Source: JACRBT01 sp964474285 (lineage in GTDB: Bacteria > Chloroflexota > Dehalococcoidia > Tepidiformales > Tepidiformaceae). From it: a DNA stretch of 20,098 bases. Where the stretch lies: NCBI GenBank assembly GCA_964474285.1, contig CAYYSD010000044.1, forward strand, positions 1 through 20,098, given 5' to 3'. The notes beneath the pieces are model-generated. The model saw only the letters and a program-made list of their open reading frames with translations, was not told where the DNA came from and made no database searches. Numbering within the stretch: position 1 is the first letter of the stretch; each line of letters opens with the position of its first letter. Both the position numbers and the translations under genes were made by a program. Positions 6,427 through 11,577 of the stretch are shown here, piece after piece.

Positions 6427-7653
6427 TCAGGCGGCGATGGACTCGGTCCTGCCCTGCGCGATCCGTTCCAGGATCGGAGCGAAGTTCTTGGGGCTGTAGA
6501 AGTCCGAAACAGGAATCGTCCCGACGTGCGCCCCGAGGAAGAGGCTGACCTGATCCGGGTCGTCAGCAATCGCTTCGAACACGGCTGCGATCTCTGCGGG
6601 CAGCGGTTCCATCGTCGCGAGCTGGCAAACGAGCTCGTACATATCGTCCGCCGCCTCGTCGCGTCGATTCTGGTAGCGGCCGAACGCCTGCTCCGGCGTC
6701 TCTTGCCCCTGGAGGGTGTCGTCGATCGCTTCCACCAGGAACTCGGCATCGCGGAAGGCGTCCGACATGCCCTGCCCGAGCGTGGCGTCGCGCACGTACC
6801 CGGCGTCGCCTACCAGCGCCCAGCCGTTGCCGAAGGGCACGCGGAAGAAGTTCGGCAGGTCCACGGTCCCGATGAAGCGCTCTTCGCGCCGCGCGGTGCC
6901 CATTCGTTCGGCGAGGTCCGGCACCTGCGCGATCGCCTTCTGAAACTCGCCTTCAATATCCCGGCGGACCCGGTCGAACTCCCGCACAGACCACTGCACG
7001 AACACGATCGTCCGGTCATCGTTCGAAGGAAGGACGCCAATGTAAACGCCCGGGCGGGCGTACAGGGTGGGCCTTTCCCCCGCGGGAAGGCCGCTCCAGT
7101 AGCTGTAATAGGCGCAGGACATCACGGGGCGCTCGCGGTACTTCTTCGCGTCCACGAACTTCGCGACGGCTGAATGCCTGCCGTCCGCACCAACCACGAT
7201 GGCCGCGCGTTCTTCGTAGTCCTTGCCGTCGACGTTGCCGCGAAGGCCCGCGACCCGCCCGTTTTCGAACACCAGGCCCGTAACCGTGAAGCCCGGACGG
7301 AATTCGACGCCCGCCTCGACCGCGGCATCGACCAGGATGCTGTCGAAGGTGGAACGGCGCGGGCAGAGAATCGTCGAAGTGCCGTCGTAGGGCGGTGGGG
7401 TTCCCTCGAGGACGAGCCCGCCGAAGTCGAACGCGATGGAGTTGATCTCCGGCACGCCGGAGGCGGCCACCCGTTCGTAGAGTCCCCAGCGCTTCAAACG
7501 CGCGACACCCCGGGGCTGAAGCATGTGCGTCGAAACGGTGTCGCTCGGGAATTGAGCCCGGTCCACCAGCAGAACCTTGTAGCCCTTGCGGGCAAGAAGC
7601 ATGGCTGTTGGCGAACCGCCAACGCGCGCGCCGACCACGATCACGTCGTACAT
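6427..7653 (-). CDS. FAD-dependent oxidoreductase / monooxygenase
   Basis: 408 aa, class A flavoprotein fold (FAD_binding_3 / geranylgeranyl-reductase-like). The Rossmann N-terminus is YDVIVVGARVGGSPTAM (first Gly at 8, GARVGG instead of the strict GxGxxG), then FPSDTVSTH, a frequent motif of this subgroup; the DG motif is GADGRHS (155-161); the GD motif is ALVGDAGYVRDATLGQG (from 279), which binds the FAD ribityl chain. Such enzymes hydroxylate or reduce organic substrates; which one cannot be told. Start ATG with AGGGAG (7663-7668) 9 nt upstream. It is 194 bp downstream of the CoxG-like gene on the same strand, and that gap holds a 24-bp inverted repeat (7732-7755) that could regulate it. 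Confidence 0.88.
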   Translation of the reverse strand: MYDVIVVGARVGGSPTAMLLARKGYKVLLVDRAQFPSDTVSTHMLQPRGVARLKRWGLYERVAASGVPEINSIAFDFGGLVLEGTPPPYDGTSTILCPRRSTFDSILVDAAVEAGVEFRPGFTVTGLVFENGRVAGLRGNVDGKDYEERAAIVVGADGRHSAVAKFVDAKKYRERPVMSCAYYSYWSGLPAGERPTLYARPGVYIGVLPSNDDRTIVFVQWSVREFDRVRRDIEGEFQKAIAQVPDLAERMGTARREERFIGTVDLPNFFRVPFGNGWALVGDAGYVRDATLGQGMSDAFRDAEFLVEAIDDTLQGQETPEQAFGRYQNRRDEAADDMYELVCQLATMEPLPAEIAAVFEAIADDPDQVSLFLGAHVGTIPVSDFYSPKNFAPILERIAQGRTESIAA

Positions 7654-7731
7654 CTCAGGTGTCTCCCTCTCACTTCGCGGCGCGCTGCTGCGGCCGCCTC
7701 GTGATCTCAGGCTGCCTGAAGGAATTCTCGC

Positions 7732-7755
7732 GTTGTGTGGAGTACCTCACACAAC
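7732..7755. promoter_or_regulatory. 24-bp inverted repeat upstream of the FAD oxidoreductase
   Basis: GTTGTGTG (7732-7739) and CACACAAC (7748-7755) are perfect 8-bp arms with an 8-bp spacer, 79 bp upstream of the FAD oxidoreductase start. Size and symmetry fit a dimeric repressor site. The right part contains GTGTG-N4-ACCTCACA, also present at 8805-8821. Otherwise the intergenic stretch 7654-7847 shows nothing gene-like. Confidence 0.5.
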
Positions 7756-7847
7756 CGCCGGAGACCACCCTCACGCGGGATGGTCCCGGCGCGAACGCAT
7801 GGCGCGCTTTGCTACCGACGGGGGATGCATTGCGGCAGTTGCCGTGA

Positions 7848-8294
7848 TCAGACCGTGCGCTGATCGACCTGCTTTTCCATGGCTTTCATGAACTGGCCGA
7901 TCATGAGCTTCGCTGCCCCGCCAAGCAGACGGCTGCCCATTCGCGCGATGGCGCCTTGCGCCTTCACCTCTCCCACGTAGGTGACGAGGGTGCCGCCATC
8001 GTGTTCGGTCAGCGTCATCACCGCATCGCCCTGGACACTCCCGGGCGAGCCTTTGCCCGAGACGATCAGGCGGTAAGAGTCCTGCGGCTTTTGGTCTGCC
8101 ACCTTCACCGTGCCGGAGTACGTCCCCTTGATTGCGGCAATCCCGACTTTGATGGTCAGGTCATAGGTGCTGGGGCCGGTCTCCTTGAACACTTCGCAGC
8201 CCGGCATCGAGGCCTGCAATGCCTTCGGATCCAGCATGCACTCCCAAACGGTGGCGCGGGGCGCCTTGAACTGGTGGTCGCCGGTCACTTCCAT
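7848..8294 (-). CDS. CoxG-like SRPBCC-domain protein
   Basis: 148 aa, single START/Bet v1-like domain of the CoxG family (carbon monoxide dehydrogenase subunit G). Visible marks are DHQFKAPRATVWECMLDPKALQASMPGCEVFKETGPSTYDLTIKVGIAAIKGTY (the 'P.V..ml.dp..l...mPGc' N-terminus followed by strands) and GAIARMGSRLLGGAAKLMIGQFM, the C-terminal amphipathic helix with 'G.R...' typical of CoxG. CoxG is thought to help tether CO dehydrogenase to the membrane, but the family is broader and no CODH genes are here. Start ATG with GAGGAGG (8305-8311) 10 nt upstream and TACGAT (8332-8327) as -10. It is divergent from the IsdG-type gene and upstream of the FAD oxidoreductase. Confidence 0.85.
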   Translation of the reverse strand: MEVTGDHQFKAPRATVWECMLDPKALQASMPGCEVFKETGPSTYDLTIKVGIAAIKGTYSGTVKVADQKPQDSYRLIVSGKGSPGSVQGDAVMTLTEHDGGTLVTYVGEVKAQGAIARMGSRLLGGAAKLMIGQFMKAMEKQVDQRTV

Positions 8295-8326
8295 CGACGC
8301 CGGGCCTCCTCGGTTGGAACGAGCCT

Positions 8327-8354
8327 ATCGTAGCCGAACCGGGCAATGCCGGTT
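8327..8354 (-). promoter_or_regulatory. CoxG promoter (-10 TACGAT) with adjacent inverted repeat
   Basis: Minus-strand GGCTACGATAG gives TACGAT at 8332-8327. Just upstream, AACCGG (8337-8342) and CCGGTT (8349-8354) form a 6-bp inverted repeat with a 6-nt spacer, covering where the -35 would be. This could be a repressor site in the divergent region between the CoxG-like and IsdG-like genes. Confidence 0.35.
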
Positions 8355-8457
8355 ACCCCACGGTCGAAGCGAGCACCACCCGCCGCCCCAGACAGGGTCC
8401 CGAATCGCAGCTGAACGCGGTAACGTATTCCCCACACACACATCGCAGGAGACCCGC

Positions 8458-8781
8458 ATGTTCATTGCCATGAATCGATTCGTCGTGAATCCCGGCCGCG
8501 CCGCGGACTTCGAGACTGCCTGGCGTACGCGCGAAAGCTATCTTGCGACCGTGCCGGGTTTCATCCGCTTCGCTCTCCTCAAGGGCGATACGGGCGGCGA
8601 ATACATCTCGCACTCCACCTGGGAATCGCGCGAAGCATTCCAGGCGTGGACGAAGTCCGAGGCGTTCTCGAAGGCCCACGGCAGCGGCCTGAGTTCCGGC
8701 GTCCTCGCCGACCACCCGAAGGTGTCGTTCTACGAGTCTGTGCTCCAGGAGGAGCCAGCCCTCGCCGCCGGGACGCGCTAA
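8458..8781 (+). CDS. Antibiotic-biosynthesis-monooxygenase fold protein, IsdG/HmoB-like haem monooxygenase
   Basis: 107 aa, one ABM (dimeric alpha-beta barrel) domain: MFIAMNRFVVNPGRAADFE, VPGFIRFALLKG, SHSTWESREAFQAWTKSEAFSKAHG. IsdG-type haem-degrading enzymes use an Asn-Trp-His triad (N7, W67, H77 in IsdG); here Asn6, Trp64 and His74 fall in the same order with the same Trp-His distance, so haem binding and cleavage is plausible, though unproved. The open frame extends to 8167, but ATG 8458 has AGGAGA (8447-8452) 5 nt upstream and matches the family N-terminus. It is divergent from the CoxG-like gene, with no iron-transport gene directly beside it. Confidence 0.85.
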   Translation: MFIAMNRFVVNPGRAADFETAWRTRESYLATVPGFIRFALLKGDTGGEYISHSTWESREAFQAWTKSEAFSKAHGSGLSSGVLADHPKVSFYESVLQEEPALAAGTR

Positions 8782-8804
8782 CCCGTTCGAAAAATGCCAG
8801 TAAG

Positions 8805-8821
8805 GTGTGACTAACCTCACA
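8805..8821. promoter_or_regulatory. GTGTG-N4-ACCTCACA operator-like element
   Basis: The sequence shares GTGTG-N4-ACCTCACA with the inverted repeat at 7732-7755 and contains its own TGTGA-N6-TCACA symmetry. It lies 14 bp upstream of the -35 of the promoter at 8836-8863, a usual place for a regulator. Confidence 0.35.
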
Positions 8822-8835
8822 TACCTGCGGATACG

Positions 8836-8863
8836 TTGATGCGACGCTGATCTCCGCTATGAT
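8836..8863 (+). promoter_or_regulatory. Promoter TTGATG-N16-TATGAT
   Basis: The best-looking -35/-10 pair in the window: TTGATG (8836-8841), 16-bp spacer, TATGAT (8858-8863) in the GCTATGATG context. Transcription would begin near 8870. The first gene downstream is the small ORF at 8914; the SDR gene has its own box at 9151. Confidence 0.55.
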
Positions 8864-8872
8864 GAGCATGGA

Positions 8873-8909
8873 GTCCCGCCGTAAACACGGCGCGCTCGAA
8901 TCGAGGGAC
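8873..8909 (+). ncRNA. Structured 5' leader, three-way-junction-like, covering the ribosome binding site
   Basis: Right after the expected transcript start: GTCC (8873-8876) pairs with GGAC (8906-8909); inside, GCCGT-AAAC-ACGGC (8878-8891) is a perfect hairpin, and CTCG-AAT-CGAG (8895-8905) a second one. Together they close a compact three-way junction. The Shine-Dalgarno GAGGGA (8903-8908) of the GTG at 8914 lies inside these helices, so the fold could control translation. No known riboswitch class is recognised. Confidence 0.35.
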
Positions 8910-8913
8910 AGCC

Positions 8914-9114
8914 GTGGCATTCGCCCGCCCATTGCCAGCCACCCGTGAGACGGCCGATCAGGCCGCCTCACGCCCGGCACGTCATCGCCTGGGCTGGACT
9001 GACATTCTTCGCGTGTCTGTGCGGGGAGCCGTTGCCCTCACCGTCGCTTCCATTGGCAACCGCCACACGCGCTGGCGGCAGCGCACCGTGACGCATCGAC
9101 TCCCGCCCCGCTAA
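8914..9114 (+). CDS. Small basic protein, unknown
   Basis: 66 aa, Arg-rich, with a short hydrophobic stretch (VRGAVALTVASIG) too weak to be a sure membrane helix. Start GTG with GAGGGA 5 nt upstream, a good promoter 50 bp before it and a structured leader between. No family is recognised. In this GC-rich DNA a random open frame of 66 codons is quite possible; the case rests on the promoter and ribosome binding site. An alternative product of the same promoter is a 28-codon frame opening with ATG at 8862 (ending 8948), but its start lies upstream of the predicted transcript start, or simply a small RNA. Confidence 0.4.
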   Translation: MAFARPLPATRETADQAASRPARHRLGWTDILRVSVRGAVALTVASIGNRHTRWRQRTVTHRLPPR

Positions 9115-9150
9115 TCCGCCTCTTCGTTCGCGAAACGCCTGGGCGCGCGC

Positions 9151-9156
9151 TATCGT
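9151..9156 (+). promoter_or_regulatory. TATCGT box, leaderless-type promoter of the SDR gene
   Basis: CGCTATCGTGG with TATCGT ending 6 nt before the ATG at 9163. A GGGG between them is only 2 nt from the start and therefore too close to act as a Shine-Dalgarno. Confidence 0.45.
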
Positions 9157-9162
9157 GGGGCG

Positions 9163-9903
9163 ATGGAATTGCTGGGTGCCTCCGCCGTGGTCACCGGGGC
9201 CGGCTCCGGGATCGGCCGAGCCGTCTGTATCGCTCTGGGGCGGTCCGGTACGCGCGTCATCGCTGCGGATATCGACTTCGACGCCGCGTCTGAGACAGTC
9301 GATTTCATCGCCCGCGCAGGTGGCATCGCCGTTGCTCGCCGCTGCGACGTCACCAGCACCGGGGACATCGCCGGCGCCTTCGCCGCGGGCGTAGACCATT
9401 TCGGCCGAGTCGACATCCTCCACAACAACGCTGGTACCGCCCGGGAGGCTCTCTTTGACGACGAGATGGCCGAATGGCGCCGCATGATCGACCTGAACCT
9501 CTCGGCGGTCATCGACGGCACGCGCGTCGCGGTGCGCGAAATGCGGCGTTCCGGCGGTGGGGTCATCGTGAACACCGCTTCGATGGGCGGTCTCCTGCCG
9601 ATGCCCGACGCTCCTGTCTACGCAGCGACCAAGGCCGGCGTCATCAACTTCACGCGCTCACTGGCGTACCTTGCCGCATCCGACCGCATCCGCGTCAACG
9701 CCATCTGCCCGAGCTACGTCGATACGCCGCTCCTTCACGGCTTCGCCGATGCCGAGCGCCAGGAGCAGATGCGCAGCGAAGTGGGCGGCATCCTCGATGT
9801 CGATGAGGTCGCGGCGGGTGTCCTCGAACTGATCGAAGACGATTCGCGGGCCGGGGCAATCATGCGGGTGACCGTTCGTGGAGGCCGCGACTACCGCTGG
9901 TAA
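9163..9903 (+). CDS. Short-chain dehydrogenase/reductase (SDR)
   Basis: 246 aa, classical SDR length. Cofactor site TGAGSGIG (11-18), Asp36 at the end of the second strand (favouring NAD(H)), CDV with Asp62, NNAG (88-91), catalytic Asn112, Ser140, Tyr153 and Lys157 (YAATK), then NAICPSYVDTP after the sixth strand. These enzymes interconvert alcohols and ketones; the substrate loop after residue 190 is short and gives no hint. The gene converges on the gamma-glutamyltransferase with 11 bp between the stops. Confidence 0.94.
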   Translation: MELLGASAVVTGAGSGIGRAVCIALGRSGTRVIAADIDFDAASETVDFIARAGGIAVARRCDVTSTGDIAGAFAAGVDHFGRVDILHNNAGTAREALFDDEMAEWRRMIDLNLSAVIDGTRVAVREMRRSGGGVIVNTASMGGLLPMPDAPVYAATKAGVINFTRSLAYLAASDRIRVNAICPSYVDTPLLHGFADAERQEQMRSEVGGILDVDEVAAGVLELIEDDSRAGAIMRVTVRGGRDYRW

Positions 9904-9914
9904 TCCGGCCCGCC

Positions 9915-11540
9915 TCAGATTGCGGCCGCCTGGCCATCTCCGCGCAGGTCCGTTCCCGCGGCATACCCGGCTCCACCGGGCAGCCGCGCGATCACCTGGC
10001 CGCGCCCGAAGAGGACAGCCCTTCGCTCGGCGACATTCAAGACGTGGCCCTTCCGCCGCAGCGCTTCGTAGTACGAGGCGTCGAAGCCCGGCTCGATCCG
10101 CACTTCGAGTCCCTGGGTCACCTGCCACCGGGGCGCATCCAGCGCTGCCTGCGGATTCCAGCCGTGCCGCGCCATGCGCAGGAGCACCTGCAATTGGCCC
10201 TGGGGCTGCATGAATCCGCCCATCACGCCGAACGCCATCAGCGCCTCTTCCCGTTCCCCCGCGCTCGCGGCTGAAGTGAGGAGCCCGGGAATGATCGTGT
10301 GGTACGGCCGCTTGCCGCCTCCGACCTGGTTGGGATGCCCCGCCCGCAGCGTGAAGTTGGCCCCGCGGTTCTGGAGCGCGATCCCTCGTCCCGGGACCAC
10401 GATGCCCGAGCCGAAGTTGTTGTACTGCGACTGGATGAACGAGGCCATGTGCCCGTTGGCGTCCGCCGTACAGAGCAGGATGGTGCCTCCGTTGTTCGGC
10501 GGGCCGTGGTCGAAATCCTGCGCGCGTCCCCGGTCGATGCGCGCGGCGTGTGCGGCGATGCGCCCCTCGGCGAGCATCTCCGCGGGCGTGGTCCGCATGA
10601 ACCGCGGGTCCGCGATCTCCCGGTGCGCCTCCGCGAACGCCAGTTTCATCGCCTCGATGGCCAGGTGCGCTGCCTCCGGGTCATCTGCCTCGAGACCGTC
10701 CAAATCGAACTGCCGAAGGATCGAAAGGGCGATGAGCGCCGCTATCCCCTGGCCGTTCGGCGGGATCTCGTGGAGTCGCACCCCGTGATAGTCCGCGGTG
10801 ACTGGCTCGACCCAGTTGGCCGCGTGTTCGGCCAGGTCCCTGGCATTCAGCAATGCGCCGTCTTCCCGTGCGGTGGCGGCGATGGCCTCGGCGATGTCGC
10901 CACTGTAGAAGCTCGCCCCCTGGCTCACGGCGATGGCCTCGAGCGTGGCCGCGTGGTCCGGGAACCGGATCCGCTCCCCTGCCTGTGGGGCACGCCCGCC
11001 GGGCGCGAACACGCGCTGCCATTCCGGGAAGGCGGCGAAACGCGGAACGAGGTTGGCCCAGAGTGCGGCCGTCAGCGGCGCCACCGGGAATCCCTCGCGA
11101 GCGTAATGGACGGCGGGACCAAACAGCTGTTCGAAATCCAGCTTCCCGAACCTCCGCCAGAGTTCGACCCACGCCGAGACAGCGCCCGGCACCGTGACCG
11201 TGTCCCAGCCGAGGACCGGCATGGCCTTCGCGCCGGCGAACCGCTCGGGAGTTAGCGCAGCCGGAGAATGCCCGCTCGCGTTGAGCCCGTGTACCCGTTC
11301 GCCGTCCCAATAGAGGCAGAAGGCATCGCTGCCGATGGCGTTCGTCGTCGGTTCGAGTACCGTCATGGCGATGGCCGTTGCGACGGCCGCATCCGCGGCC
11401 GTTCCTCCGCGCCGCAGCATCTCGATGCCGGCCTGCGTCGCGAGCGGCTGGCTCGTGGCCACGGCCGCCTCGCCCATCACCGGCTGCCGCACCGAGGAGT
11501 ACAGTAACGCCCAATCGAACTCGCCGAACACGTTGCTCAC
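9915..11540 (-). CDS. Gamma-glutamyltransferase family protein (YwrD-like)
   Basis: 541 aa, N-terminal-nucleophile hydrolase. Typical marks: ATSQPLATQAGIEMLRRGGTAADAAVATA near the N-terminus, LEPTTNAIGSDAF, VPGAVSAWVELWRRFG, PPNGQGIAALIAL, and the processing site GPPNNGGTILLCTAD, where Thr353 would become the N-terminal nucleophile after autocleavage into large and small subunits. The second Thr of the TT pair in classical GGT is Ile here, as in YwrD-like or acylase-like branches. There is no signal peptide, so it is probably cytosolic and may not act on glutathione. Start GTG has no Shine-Dalgarno but a TAGAAT box 6 nt upstream. It follows the RCC1 gene by 37 bp on the same strand. Confidence 0.92.
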   Translation of the reverse strand: MSNVFGEFDWALLYSSVRQPVMGEAAVATSQPLATQAGIEMLRRGGTAADAAVATAIAMTVLEPTTNAIGSDAFCLYWDGERVHGLNASGHSPAALTPERFAGAKAMPVLGWDTVTVPGAVSAWVELWRRFGKLDFEQLFGPAVHYAREGFPVAPLTAALWANLVPRFAAFPEWQRVFAPGGRAPQAGERIRFPDHAATLEAIAVSQGASFYSGDIAEAIAATAREDGALLNARDLAEHAANWVEPVTADYHGVRLHEIPPNGQGIAALIALSILRQFDLDGLEADDPEAAHLAIEAMKLAFAEAHREIADPRFMRTTPAEMLAEGRIAAHAARIDRGRAQDFDHGPPNNGGTILLCTADANGHMASFIQSQYNNFGSGIVVPGRGIALQNRGANFTLRAGHPNQVGGGKRPYHTIIPGLLTSAASAGEREEALMAFGVMGGFMQPQGQLQVLLRMARHGWNPQAALDAPRWQVTQGLEVRIEPGFDASYYEALRRKGHVLNVAERRAVLFGRGQVIARLPGGAGYAAGTDLRGDGQAAAI

Positions 11541-11546
11541 GGGCGC

Positions 11547-11552
11547 ATTCTA
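11547..11552 (-). promoter_or_regulatory. TAGAAT box, leaderless-type promoter of the GGT gene
   Basis: On the minus strand TAGAAT ends 6 nt before the GTG at 11540. It lies in the 37-bp gap after the RCC1 gene, so GGT could be transcribed separately. Confidence 0.4.
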
Positions 11553-11577
11553 CGGACCTCGCCCAACGCCTGCCTGT

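Noticed and set aside
4740..6749. 669-codon minus-strand open frame across the Nudix and ABC ATPase genes
   Set aside because: It spans two clear plus-strand genes and a terminator hairpin; low-complexity Arg/Gly/Asp-rich translation without motifs.
7848..8294. CoxG as evidence for a CO dehydrogenase operon
   Set aside because: No coxMSL-type subunits are present in the window; the SRPBCC/CoxG family is broad.
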